This document shows, piece by piece, positions 34,031-42,960 of a DNA stretch of 64,000 nt. The notes below the pieces were generated by a model, which worked only from the letters and a program-made list of their open reading frames with translations, ran no database searches and was not told the origin of the DNA. Where the stretch lies: the NCBI GenBank assembly GCA_046351135.1, contig JAXLZA010000001.1:829204-893203 (forward strand). Direction: 5' to 3'. Position numbers and translations under genes: made by a program. Position 1 is the stretch's first letter, and each line of letters starts with the position of its first letter. Source of the stretch: UBA4427 sp046351135. Its GTDB lineage: Bacteria > Myxococcota_A > UBA9160 > UBA4427.

Positions 34031-35267
34031 AGTCGACGCCGATCACGAACGAGACGCTCGTCGTCCCCGACCCGCCGATGTTGAGGGTCTGGAAGTTCTT
34101 CGCGCCCTCGACCTGGTAGGCCCCCGCCTGTCCCGTCACCTGCAGCGCGGCGTCGAGGACCTGCCGGCAGCCGGTCGCACCGACCGGATGGCCGGCGCCG
34201 ATCAGGCCGCCGCTCGGGTTGATCGGGAACTTGCCATCGATCTCGAGCCAGCCCGCCTCGACGGCCTTCCAGGACTCGCCGGGGGCGGTGATCCCGAAAT
34301 GATCGATCGCCATGTACTCGGAGGTCGTGAAGCAGTCGTGCGTCTCGATGCCGTCGATGCCGTTCACGTCGGCGATCTTCGCGCGCTTCATGGCGCTCGT
34401 GATCGTCGAGCGGACGTGGGGCAGGACGTACGGAGAGTCCTTCGACTCCGCGACCTTGTCGGCGAACTTGAGGCGGGCGGTGTTGTGGCCCCAGCCCTTG
34501 ATGCGCGGGACGTCGGCGAGCTTCTTGCCGAGCCCGCGAGCCCAGCGCTCGGCGTAGTCGCGCGAGGCGAGGAAGATCGTGACGGCCCCGTCCGTCACCT
34601 GCGAGCAGTCCGCGATCCGGACGCGTCCACCGACCGCCGGATTGTCCTCCGTCCGGCAGAGGGCGTGCTCCTTGTTCATGTACCAGCTGCGGGTCTGGGC
34701 GTTCGGATTCAGCTTCGCGTTCGCGTAGTTGATCTTCGAGATCTCGGCGAGATGCTCGTCCTTCAGGCCGAAGCGCTTGTCGTACTCGTCGCCGAGCTTG
34801 CCGAAGAGCTTCGGGAACGGGAACTCGACGCCCTTCGCCTCGAGCTCGTACCAGGCGGCCGTCCCGAGATAGGAGCCGCCGACGTCCGCCGACACCGTCT
34901 TCATCTGCTCGATGCCGACGACGGCCTGCAGGTCGTAGCGACCCGCCTCGATCTCCGCCGCGGCCGCGAGGATCGCGATCGAGCCCGAGGCGCAGGCCGC
35001 CTCGTGGCGACCGGTGGGCAGGCCGCTGAAGGCGGGATCGACCTCGGTGAAGAAGGCGCCGAGATGGCCCTGCATGCAGTAGAGCTCGGCGGCGAAGTTG
35101 CCGACGTGGGCGCTCTGGATCTCCTCGGGCGCGATCTGGCACGCCTCGAGCGCGCCCTGCACGCTCTCGCGCATCAGCGCGGAGAAGTGCTTGTTCTCCT
35201 TCGTCCAGTTGCGCGCGAAGTCGGTCTGGTAGCCGCCCAACACGTAGACTTCCGAGCCAAGAGCCAT
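34029..35267 (-). CDS. SCP2-type thiolase / acetyl-CoA acetyltransferase
   Basis: A 412-residue thiolase-fold enzyme of the SCP2/lipid-transfer type. It keeps the full triad of a real thiolase: Cys in RHEAACASGSIAIL near residue 92, His in ETHDCFTTSEY near 300 and GAGHPVGATGC near 355. It should cleave or form 3-oxoacyl-CoA from bulky or branched substrates such as sterol side chains. The start follows CGGGAGAACGAC. It is the downstream neighbour of the 3-hydroxyacyl-CoA dehydrogenase at 35379, 111 bases upstream, making a matched pair for the last two β-oxidation steps. The C-terminus ends near a convergent hairpin. Confidence 0.88.
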   Translation of the reverse strand: MALGSEVYVLGGYQTDFARNWTKENKHFSALMRESVQGALEACQIAPEEIQSAHVGNFAAELYCMQGHLGAFFTEVDPAFSGLPTGRHEAACASGSIAILAAAAEIEAGRYDLQAVVGIEQMKTVSADVGGSYLGTAAWYELEAKGVEFPFPKLFGKLGDEYDKRFGLKDEHLAEISKINYANAKLNPNAQTRSWYMNKEHALCRTEDNPAVGGRVRIADCSQVTDGAVTIFLASRDYAERWARGLGKKLADVPRIKGWGHNTARLKFADKVAESKDSPYVLPHVRSTITSAMKRAKIADVNGIDGIETHDCFTTSEYMAIDHFGITAPGESWKAVEAGWLEIDGKFPINPSGGLIGAGHPVGATGCRQVLDAALQVTGQAGAYQVEGAKNFQTLNIGGSGTTSVSFVIGVD

Positions 35268-35378
35268 GTCGTTCTCCCGAGTTCGATTTCCGATCGCGCG
35301 GTCCGGCTCCCCGGTCCGCCCCGCCCCGCTCGCGAGCGCGCCTCGAGACGCGCCGAGCGGGGCCCGACTCCCGACCGC

Positions 35379-36719
35379 CTATTCCGCGACGAAGAAGCGG
35401 CCGACGTTGATGCGCGTGTGCTGGAAGAAGCGCGCGGGCTTGCCCGTCCTCGCCGCCTCGACGAGCACCGCCGGCACCGAGAGCCCGGCCTCCTCGATCA
35501 TCGAGACCATGCCCTTCGCGCCGATCGTGTCGACCAGCACCGAGGGCGGCGCGGCGTTGAAGCCGAGGCCCATGATGCGGTCGATGCCGTCGATCGTCTC
35601 GGTCACCTCGCCGACGCGGTGGAACGCGTAGGCGACGTAGCCGGCGATCACCCGCCGCGCGATCTTCGCCCACTCGCCCTTCGCGTTCAGGAAGACCTGC
35701 ATGCCCTCCTTGTAGCGTCCGTCGCGGTGGAGCGCGGCGACCTCGGCGATGTAGCCGAGGTCGGGCAGCACGATCTCCGACTCGGGCTTGTAGGCGCCGG
35801 TCGCGGGATCGAGCACGAGGCGCTTCTTGCCGTCCTTCTTGAAGAAGCCGCCGCCCGTCTTGTTGCCGAGCACCCCCTTCTCCATGAGCTTCGCCATGTA
35901 GTCGGGGAGGCGATTGGTCTCGTGGGCCTCGTCGTTCGTGTTCGCGTAGACGTTGTCGACGATCGCGCGGTGGATGTCCCAGCCGACGAGATCGACCGTC
36001 GCGAGCGGGGTCATGGCGCGGCCCGTGTAGGGCCCGACCAGCTTGTCGGCGAGCAGCGGACCGATCTCCCCCGCGAGCTGCGCGACCTCGTTCATGACCT
36101 TGAATCCGACGCGATTGCCGGCGAAGGCAGGCGTGTCGAACGCGCGCACCATCTCGCGGCCGAGGCGGATCGTCGAGAAGGCGTCGATGAACTCGACGAC
36201 CGCCGGATCCGTGTCCTTGCCCGCGATCAGCTCCGTCCCGACGATCACGTTCGGCGGATTGAAGAAGTGGAGCCCGAGGAAGTTCTTCCGGAACGACTCG
36301 CTGCGCCCGGCGCACAGGGCGTTGATCGAGAGCCCCGAGGTCACCGTCGCCACGATGGAGTCGGGACGCCGCGCGGCCTCGACCTGGTCGAAGATCTGCT
36401 TCTTGAGCTCGAAATCCTCGGTCAGCGCCTCGAAGATCAGGTCGGCGCCGGCCACGGCCTTCGCGAGGTCGTGCTCGTAGTCCCCGGTCTTCGCGCGCAG
36501 GGCGACCGTGGGCGAGCGGACCTGCTTGATCGCCGCCGCGAGCCCTTCGTCGGCCTTCGCCTTCGTGCGCGCGAGCAGCGTCACCTCCGGCACGGCCGTC
36601 GTGAAGAGCGCGGCGCTCCCGTAGCCCATCGTGCCGTTGGCGCCGAGCACGACCACGCGCTCGAGCTTCCGGCTGCCGAGAATGCGCCGCAGCTCCGCGG
36701 CCGTTCTGGAGGTCGTCAT
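35379..36719 (-). CDS. 3-hydroxyacyl-CoA dehydrogenase
   Basis: A 446-residue enzyme of the 3HCDH family. NAD site VVVLGANGTMGYGSAALF near residue 22, active-site His in LGLHFFNPPN near 155, and the second domain with TPAFAGNRVGFKVMNEV near 205. It has an extra C-terminal 3HCDH domain (YVAYAFHRVGEVTETIDGIDRIMGLGFN near 375), as in multifunctional proteins but without a crotonase domain. I took the ATG at 36719; the frame remains open upstream to 37034 but codes nothing recognisable. It probably oxidises the (S)-3-hydroxyacyl-CoA ahead of the thiolase at 34029. At 446 residues it is far longer than the ~290 of single-domain enzymes. Confidence 0.9.
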   Translation of the reverse strand: MTTSRTAAELRRILGSRKLERVVVLGANGTMGYGSAALFTTAVPEVTLLARTKAKADEGLAAAIKQVRSPTVALRAKTGDYEHDLAKAVAGADLIFEALTEDFELKKQIFDQVEAARRPDSIVATVTSGLSINALCAGRSESFRKNFLGLHFFNPPNVIVGTELIAGKDTDPAVVEFIDAFSTIRLGREMVRAFDTPAFAGNRVGFKVMNEVAQLAGEIGPLLADKLVGPYTGRAMTPLATVDLVGWDIHRAIVDNVYANTNDEAHETNRLPDYMAKLMEKGVLGNKTGGGFFKKDGKKRLVLDPATGAYKPESEIVLPDLGYIAEVAALHRDGRYKEGMQVFLNAKGEWAKIARRVIAGYVAYAFHRVGEVTETIDGIDRIMGLGFNAAPPSVLVDTIGAKGMVSMIEEAGLSVPAVLVEAARTGKPARFFQHTRINVGRFFVAE

Positions 36720-36999
36720 CGTGTACTTTCCGTTCTCGTGCTGTTCACCCGGGCACCGGACGCGATCCGGACCCGATGGGGCTCGGTAGGATTCCAGAAA
36801 GACGGCATCCCCGCCGCCCCCGCCGCGTCGCAGCGAGGCCCGCGGGCCGTTCGTCCTCGCTCGGAGAGTGTCCCGGAGGCCCCGAAACGGGTCGCCCGCG
36901 AGGCACCGGACGCCGGCGATCGCGCGCTCCGCGGCGAAGATGCCGGAGATCTGCCGCTCGCGGGAGCCCGACTCTCCCCCGACCCCCCGTGACCGCAGG

Positions 37000-39900
37000 T
37001 CAGGCGCGCCCGCTCCCGATCGCCCCGACACCACCGAGCGACTTGCGGAACGCGTCGAGGAGCTGGGCCTCCTTCTCCTTCGCCGCCGCCAGCTGGGCGT
37101 CCTTCACCGTGTCGAAGCCCCGGATCTGCTCCGGGATCTCCGCGATCTGGACCGCGAGATCGAGGTTGTGGCCGGCCAGACCGCGCAGGACTTCGCCCAT
37201 CACGCGCTCGTATTCGCCCACCAGGGCCCATTCCCGGCGCCGGTGGGCCGTCTTGTTGAACAGATCGAGCGGTGTATGGCGCAGTCCCTTCAACCGGCGC
37301 AGCTGAGTCAGGGCCACGAAGATCGGGCGCGGGATCGTCAGCTTCTTGACCCGGCCCGACGACGGGTCGCGGGGGAAGAAGAGCTGCGGGGCGAGGTGGA
37401 ACTGGAGCTTGTAGCTCCCCTCGAACTCGGTCTCGAGCTGACGCCGGAATGCGTCGCTCGCCCACAGCCGCATGACCTCGTACTCGTCCTTGACCGCGAG
37501 CAGCTTGAAGTAGTACCGGGCAGCGGCCCGGGCGAGCCGCCCCTCGGTCGCCCCGATCGCCCGCTCCGCGCCGGCGACCCCGGCCACGAAGTCCGCGTAG
37601 CGCTTGGCGTAGGCCGCATTCTGGTAGTCGGTCAGGAACTGGACCCGGCGGGCGACCAGGCTCTCGAGGGTGTCTTCCTTCGCGTCCTTCTTCGACTCGC
37701 GGATCCGCGGCGAAGCGAGCTCGAGGACGCGCTTGCGGTCGTGGGCCGCGAGCCGGCCCCAGGCGAGCGCCTGCTTGTTCATCTCGACCGCGCGCCCGTT
37801 CAGCTCGATGGCCCGCAGCAGGGCCGGCAGACCGACGGGGATCAGGCCGCGCTGGAGGGCGAAGCCGACCAGGAAGAGGTTCGCGCCGATGGCGTCGCCG
37901 AGCAGCGCCGTCGCGAGCTTGGTCGCGTCGACGAGCTCGAGCCGCTCGCCCCCGATCGCCGCCGCGAGCCGGGCCTCCATGCCCGCCGAGGACATGTCGA
38001 GGTCGGGATGCGACGCGAAGTCGGCGGTGGGCGCGACGTGGGTGTTCACGATCGCGCGGCTGCGATTCGGCGAGAGCTTCGAGAGGCCGTCCTGGCCGGT
38101 CGTCACGACGATGTCGCAGCCGAGGACCAGGTCGGCGCCGCCCGTCGGGATGCGGGTCGAGTGGAGGTCCTCGGGCCGCTTCGCGACGCGGACGTGGCTC
38201 GCGACCGCGCCGTTCTTCTGGGCGAGACCGGTCACGTCGAGGAGCGAGACGCCCTTCCCCTCGAGATGCGCCGCCATCCCGATCAGCGCGCCGATCGTGA
38301 TGACGCCGGTGCCGCCGATGCCGGCGACGAAGACGTTGAAGGGCTGATCGAGGGACGCGACCTCGGGCTCGGGCAGATCCTTGAAGTAGTCCCCCGCACC
38401 GACGGCCTGCTTCTCGACCTTCCGCATCCGGCCACCGATCACCGTCGCGAAGCTCGGGCAGTAGCCCTCGAGGCAGGAGTAGTCCTTGTTGCAGGACGAC
38501 TGGTTGATGATGCGCTTGCGCCCGAACTCGGTCTCGATCGGCTCGATCGAGATGCAGTTGGACTGGACCGAGCAGTCGCCGCAGCCCTCGCAGACCTGCT
38601 CGTTGATCACGACGCGCTTGTCGGGCTCCGGCAGCTTCCCCTGCTTGCGGAGCCGGCGCGCCTCGGCGGCGCAGGTCTGGTCGTAGACGATCGCCGTCAC
38701 GCCGGGGACCTCGCGCAGCTCCTTCTGGACGCGGTCGAGCTCGCTGCGGTGGTGGATGCGGACGCCGGTCGGGAAGGTCCCCGGTCGGTACTTCTCGATG
38801 TCGTCGGAGAGCACGACGACGTGCTCGATGCCCTCGCCGACGAGCTGGTGGGCGATCTCGGGCGTCGTGATCTCGCCCGCCATCTCCTCGCCCTCGATCG
38901 GCTGGCCCCCGGTCATCGCGACGGCGCCGTTGACGAGGATCTTGTACGTGATGTTCACGTTCGCGGCGACGGCGGCGCGGATCGCGAGCAGGCCCGAGTG
39001 GAAGTAGGTCCCGTCGCCCATGTTCTGGAAGATGTGCGGGATCCCGACGTAGGGCGCCTGGCCGATCCAGTTCGCGCCCTCCGCGCCCATCTGGTTCACC
39101 GCGAGCGTCCGCCGCTCGGGCAGGAACACGGCCATGCCGTGACAGCCGATGCCGCCGAGGGCGATGCTGCCCTCGGGCACCACCGTGGAGCGGTTGTGGG
39201 GACAGCCCGAGCAGAAGGACGGCAGCCGCGCGAGGCCGCCGGGCTGGACGGTGAGCGCGGGGGCTGCGGGCAGCGGCACGAGCGCGCTCGTCCAATCCGG
39301 CGCGTAGTCGCCGATCCAGCGCCGCAGGACGCTCGCGACCGCGCCGGGATTGAGCTCGCCGATCTGCGGGACGAGCGGCCGCCCCGACGGATCCTTCTTG
39401 CCCGAGAGCCGCGGTCGCGGACTCACGTTGTAGAGGATCGAGGCGAGCTGGTCCTCGATGACCGGGCGCTTCTCCTCGACGACGAGCAGATCGTCGTGGC
39501 CCGCCGCGAAGGCGCGCAGCCGGTCGGGCTCGAGCGGCCACGAGAGCGCGACCTTGTAGATCGAGATGCCGAGCTCGCGCAGGCGCGACTCGGAGAGCCC
39601 GATGTCCTCGAGCGCCTGGCGCAGATCACCGTAGGCCTTGCCGGTCGTCACGATCCCGAGGCGGCGTCGCGCGCCCTCGACGACGATGCGGTCGAGGGGG
39701 TTGGCGCGAGCAAAGGCACGCACGGCAGCAAGCCGGTGCTCGTAGAGGCGCTCCTCGACCTGCAGCGGGTAGTTGGCCCAGCCGATGTGGAGGCCGGAGG
39801 CCGGCGGCTCGTAGTCCGTCGGCATCACGATCCGCACGCGATCCGGCGCGACGGCGACCGAGCCCGAGCTCTCGATCGTGTCCGTCAGGCACTTGAAGCC

Positions 39901-40515
39901 GATCCAGCAGCCCGAATAACGCGAGAGCGCCCAGCCGTAGAGGCCGAGGTCGAGATAGTCCTGCACGCTCGACGGATTGAGCACCGGGATCCCGCAGTGG
40001 ATCATCGCGTGCTCGCTCTGGTGGGCGATCGACGAGGACTTGGCCCCGGGATCGTCGCCCATCAGCGCGAGGACACCGCCGTGCTTCGACGTGCCGGCGT
40101 AGTTCGCGTGCTTCAGCGCGTCGCAGGAGCGGTCGACGCCGGGTCCCTTGCCGTACCACATGGCGAACACGCCATCGACTTTCGCGCCGGCGTGGAGCGT
40201 CGCCTGCTGGGTCCCGAAGACCGCCGTCGCCGCGAGGTCCTCGTTGAGGCCGGGCTCGAAGCGGACGTGGTTCGCGTCGAGGAAGGCCTTCGCCTCCCAG
40301 AGGTTCATGTCGAAGGTCCCGAGCGGCGAGCCCCGGTAGCCGGAGATGAAGCCCGCCGTGTTCAGGCCCGCCGCGAGGTCGCGCTGGCGCTGCATCAAGG
40401 GGAGCCGGACGAGGGCCTGGTTGCCGGTCAGGAAGACGCGCCCCGACTCGACCCGGTAGCGGTCCTCGAGGGCGTAGTCGGCGTCGAAGGCAGGGGCTTT
40501 CTGGGCGGCGGTCAA
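37000..40515 (-). CDS. Fused indolepyruvate:ferredoxin oxidoreductase-type enzyme
   Basis: An 1171-residue fusion of α and γ parts of a 2-oxoacid:ferredoxin oxidoreductase. N-terminal domain: TGFISGYRGSPLGTFDMNLW-type segment near residue 60, GKGPGVDRSCDALKHANYAGTSKHGGVL near 130; TPP site FCSGCPHNRS near 425 and GIGCHGMAVFLPE, with QNMGDGTYFHSG near 500. Two cysteine-rich parts, CEGCGDCSVQSNCISIEP near 645 and CNKDYSCLEGYCP, can hold [4Fe-4S] clusters. C-terminal γ-like domain with FVAGIGGTGVITIG near 725. Start is TTG (rare), 10 bases after GAGGAG. Such enzymes oxidise aryl- or branched 2-oxoacids to acyl-CoA using ferredoxin. It suggests a low-potential ferredoxin pool in this host. Confidence 0.85.
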   Translation of the reverse strand: MTAAQKAPAFDADYALEDRYRVESGRVFLTGNQALVRLPLMQRQRDLAAGLNTAGFISGYRGSPLGTFDMNLWEAKAFLDANHVRFEPGLNEDLAATAVFGTQQATLHAGAKVDGVFAMWYGKGPGVDRSCDALKHANYAGTSKHGGVLALMGDDPGAKSSSIAHQSEHAMIHCGIPVLNPSSVQDYLDLGLYGWALSRYSGCWIGFKCLTDTIESSGSVAVAPDRVRIVMPTDYEPPASGLHIGWANYPLQVEERLYEHRLAAVRAFARANPLDRIVVEGARRRLGIVTTGKAYGDLRQALEDIGLSESRLRELGISIYKVALSWPLEPDRLRAFAAGHDDLLVVEEKRPVIEDQLASILYNVSPRPRLSGKKDPSGRPLVPQIGELNPGAVASVLRRWIGDYAPDWTSALVPLPAAPALTVQPGGLARLPSFCSGCPHNRSTVVPEGSIALGGIGCHGMAVFLPERRTLAVNQMGAEGANWIGQAPYVGIPHIFQNMGDGTYFHSGLLAIRAAVAANVNITYKILVNGAVAMTGGQPIEGEEMAGEITTPEIAHQLVGEGIEHVVVLSDDIEKYRPGTFPTGVRIHHRSELDRVQKELREVPGVTAIVYDQTCAAEARRLRKQGKLPEPDKRVVINEQVCEGCGDCSVQSNCISIEPIETEFGRKRIINQSSCNKDYSCLEGYCPSFATVIGGRMRKVEKQAVGAGDYFKDLPEPEVASLDQPFNVFVAGIGGTGVITIGALIGMAAHLEGKGVSLLDVTGLAQKNGAVASHVRVAKRPEDLHSTRIPTGGADLVLGCDIVVTTGQDGLSKLSPNRSRAIVNTHVAPTADFASHPDLDMSSAGMEARLAAAIGGERLELVDATKLATALLGDAIGANLFLVGFALQRGLIPVGLPALLRAIELNGRAVEMNKQALAWGRLAAHDRKRVLELASPRIRESKKDAKEDTLESLVARRVQFLTDYQNAAYAKRYADFVAGVAGAERAIGATEGRLARAAARYYFKLLAVKDEYEVMRLWASDAFRRQLETEFEGSYKLQFHLAPQLFFPRDPSSGRVKKLTIPRPIFVALTQLRRLKGLRHTPLDLFNKTAHRRREWALVGEYERVMGEVLRGLAGHNLDLAVQIAEIPEQIRGFDTVKDAQLAAAKEKEAQLLDAFRKSLGGVGAIGSGRA

Positions 40516-40724
40516 GGCGCTTCGGCTCCTCGCGGCTCGGGCGGATCGGGAGGCTCGGGCGCGGTCGCGCCGGAAGCGGTCGATCCCCTGTCGGGCGGTC
40601 CGCGCACGGTAGCGTAGAGGCGTCCCGCCCCGACACCGGCCGATCGACGCCCACCCGTGGACGGCCTATACGATGCGCGAGCCCGCGGCGGTGTGCCCCT
40701 GACCGAAGGCGAGAGGAGCTCCGA

Positions 40725-41567
40725 ATGAAGATCGGCGTCACGATCCACGCGACCGACAAGGCGATGCACCCGGTCGAGGTCGCCCGGGAGGCCGAGGCCC
40801 GGGGCTACCACTCCTTCTACATCCCCGAGCACACCCACATCCCGACCAGCCGCCGGACTCCCGCGCCCACCGGGACCCCGACCCTCGGCGAGGAGTACCT
40901 GCGCAGCCCCGATCCCTACATCGCGCTGGCCGCGGCGGCCTCGGTCACGTCGAAGATCCTGCTCGGCACCGGCATCGGCCTCCCCGCCCAGCACGATCCG
41001 ATCACCTTCGCGAAGGAGATCTCGACCCTCGACTGGATGGCGAACGGCCGCTTCGTCCTCGGGATCGGCTTCGGCTGGAACCACGAGGAGATGGAGAACC
41101 ACGGCATCGACGTGAAGCGTCGGCGCGAGATCGTGCGCGAGAAGATGCTCGCGATGCAGGCGCTCTGGGCGGACGACGTCGCTTCGTTCTCCGGCGAGTT
41201 CGTGCGCTTCGAGCCGTCCTGGCAGTGGCCGAAGCCCATCCAGAGGCCGCGGCCGCGGGTGCTGATCGGCGGCGCCGCCGGGCCGAAGATGTTCGCCCAC
41301 ATCGCCGAGTACGCGGACGGCTGGATGCCGATCGGCGGCGCCGGTCTGGCAGCCGAGCTCGCGAAGCTCGGCGAGGCGGTGGCGGCCCGAGGGCGCGACC
41401 CGAGGTCGCTCCACATCGTGCCCTTCGGCGTCCACCCGAACGACGCGAAGCTCGCCTACTACCAGGAGATCGGCGTGACCGAGGCGGTCCTCCGGATCCC
41501 GTCGGCGTCCCGGGACGAGGTCCTGCCGGTGCTCGACGCGTACGCGAAATACGTGGGCCAGTTCTGA
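40725..41567 (+). CDS. Luciferase-like (LLM class) flavin/F420 oxidoreductase, TIGR03619-like
   Basis: A 280-residue TIM-barrel oxidoreductase. FYIPEHTHIP near residue 30, DPYIALAAAASVTSKILLGTGIGLPAQHDPI near 70, NGRFVLGIGFGWNHEEMENHGIDVKRRRE near 105 and VLIGGAAGPKMFAHIAEYADGWMPIGG near 180 are typical of the TIGR03619 group, mostly F420-dependent in actinobacteria. F420 in this organism is not shown by any gene here. The start follows GAGAGGAGCTCCGA. It runs 137 bases ahead of the ACAD operon, before operator site 4, so it is probably a separate transcript. A weaker TATACGATGCG sequence precedes it at 40668. Confidence 0.85.
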   Translation: MKIGVTIHATDKAMHPVEVAREAEARGYHSFYIPEHTHIPTSRRTPAPTGTPTLGEEYLRSPDPYIALAAAASVTSKILLGTGIGLPAQHDPITFAKEISTLDWMANGRFVLGIGFGWNHEEMENHGIDVKRRREIVREKMLAMQALWADDVASFSGEFVRFEPSWQWPKPIQRPRPRVLIGGAAGPKMFAHIAEYADGWMPIGGAGLAAELAKLGEAVAARGRDPRSLHIVPFGVHPNDAKLAYYQEIGVTEAVLRIPSASRDEVLPVLDAYAKYVGQF

Positions 41568-41605
41568 CCGCGCAGCCGGTCCCGAGGCCTTTGACGCCCC
41601 CGGGC

Positions 41606-41632
41606 CCTTTCGATACGCTGCGGATCGTAATC
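41606..41632. promoter_or_regulatory. Palindromic operator, site 4 (FadD3-like operon)
   Basis: Reads TTTCGATACGC at 41608-41618 and GCGGATCGTAATC at 41620-41632. Inverted, it begins GATTACGATC, so it is the family in reverse orientation. Nine of eleven pairs match around the centre at 41619. It lies 71 bases before the ACAD start at 41704, at a promoter distance, and would control the genes through 52214. Confidence 0.75.
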
Positions 41633-41703
41633 CACCCGACCGACGATCGCGTGCGCCGTTCGAGCGAACGACGTACTCCGCTCGCCTTTGCCCCGGGAGC
41701 AGC

Positions 41704-42906
41704 ATGGACCTCCGGTACACCCCCGAAGAGCAGAAATTCCGCCGCGAGCTCGCCGCCTGGCTCGCGAGCGAAGTCCCCGGCCACGGCAAGCCGCCCTCGG
41801 TCCACGACTGGCCGGCGCGCCGCGCCTACGACACGGGCTGGCAGAAGAAGCTCTTCGACGCGGGCTACGCGGGCATCAACTGGCCCAAGGAGTACGGCGG
41901 CCGCGACGCCACGCTGATCGAGCAGCTGATCTACTTCGAGGAGATCGCGAAGGCGAACGCGCCCTACGTCGGCTGCAACTTCGTCGGCGTGCTGCACGGC
42001 GGCCCGACCATCATGGCGGAGGGCACGCCCGCCCAGAAGGCGAAGCACATCCGCAACATCATCTCCGGCGCCGAGGTCTGGTGTCAGGGCTTCTCGGAGC
42101 CCGTCGCCGGCTCGGATCTGGCGGGCCTGCAGACGAAGGCGGTGCGCGACGGCGACCACTACGTCGTGAACGGCCACAAGATCTGGACGACCTTCGCCCA
42201 GATCGCCGACTACTGCGAGCTGCTCGTCCGGACCGATCCGACGGCGCCGAAGCACAAGGGCATCAGCTGGCTGATCATGCCGATGAACCTGCCCGGCATC
42301 GACATCCGCCCGCTCCCGACCCTCGAAGGCGAAGGCGAGTTCTCCGAGGTCTTCCTCGAGAACGTCCGGATCCCGGTCGAGAACCTCGTCGGCAAGGAGA
42401 ACGACGGCTGGCGGGTCACCAACGTGACCCTGCGCTTCGAGCGCGGGACGGCGTTCGCCTCGGAGATGATCAACCTCCAGGCCTTCGTGCGCGGCCTCGT
42501 GAAGCTCGCCCAGCAGATCACGAGCCACGGCACGACCGCGTGGGAGGACAAGGCGCTGCGCCGCGAGCTCGGCCACCTTTCGGGCGAGCTCGAGAGCCTG
42601 TGGGCGATGGTGAAGCTCTCGGTCTGCGAGGCGAAGGCCTCGGGCGTTCCGGGCGTCGGGGCCTCGGCGGTCAAGCTCTACTACTCCGAGCTCTACCAGA
42701 AGATCACGGAGCTCGGCCTCCGGCTGCTCGGTCGCGCGGGCCTCTCGCGCTCCGACGTGGCCGGGCTGCCCGCCCAGCATCTGCTGAACCGTCACCTCAA
42801 CTCGCTCTCGATCTCGATCGCGGCCGGCACCAGCCAGATCCAGAAGAACATCATCGGCGAGCGCATCCTGGGTCAGGCGAAGGACCCGGCACCGGCCAAG
42901 GGCTGA
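41704..42906 (+). CDS. Acyl-CoA dehydrogenase, catalytic-type subunit
   Basis: A 400-residue acyl-CoA dehydrogenase. Features: WCQGFSEPVAGSDLAGLQTKA near residue 122, VNGHKIWTTFAQIADYCELLVRT near 155, TLRFERGTAFASEMI near 240 (Glu at the isovaleryl-CoA dehydrogenase site) and SIAAGTSQIQKNIIGERILG near 365. So it carries a base in helix G and lacks the YEGT Glu. It is followed 54 bases later by a shorter ACAD without a base, so the pair probably makes an α2β2 enzyme like those for steroid C/D-ring or side-chain acids. Start follows GGGAGCAGC. It is the first gene under operator site 4. Confidence 0.9.
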   Translation: MDLRYTPEEQKFRRELAAWLASEVPGHGKPPSVHDWPARRAYDTGWQKKLFDAGYAGINWPKEYGGRDATLIEQLIYFEEIAKANAPYVGCNFVGVLHGGPTIMAEGTPAQKAKHIRNIISGAEVWCQGFSEPVAGSDLAGLQTKAVRDGDHYVVNGHKIWTTFAQIADYCELLVRTDPTAPKHKGISWLIMPMNLPGIDIRPLPTLEGEGEFSEVFLENVRIPVENLVGKENDGWRVTNVTLRFERGTAFASEMINLQAFVRGLVKLAQQITSHGTTAWEDKALRRELGHLSGELESLWAMVKLSVCEAKASGVPGVGASAVKLYYSELYQKITELGLRLLGRAGLSRSDVAGLPAQHLLNRHLNSLSISIAAGTSQIQKNIIGERILGQAKDPAPAKG

Positions 42907-42921
42907 GCCCTCAGCGGGACA

Positions 42922-42943
42922 GGGAACGGCGCGAGCCGTTCCC
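42922..42943 (+). other. Perfect 9-bp GNRA hairpin between paired ACAD genes
   Basis: GGGAACGGC (42922-42930), tetraloop GCGA, GCCGTTCCC (42935-42943): a perfect 9-bp stem with a stable GNRA loop in the 54-base gap between the two ACAD genes. The ribosome site AAGAGGAGAG of the next gene starts seven bases later. This looks like an mRNA processing or ratio-setting element rather than a full terminator. Confidence 0.6.
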
Positions 42944-42960
42944 GATCAAGAGGAGAGAAC

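Noticed and set aside
40668..40680. TATACGATGCG before the luciferase-like gene as a fifth operator
   Set aside because: Only half of the motif is there; the right arm is missing, so I do not count it as a site.
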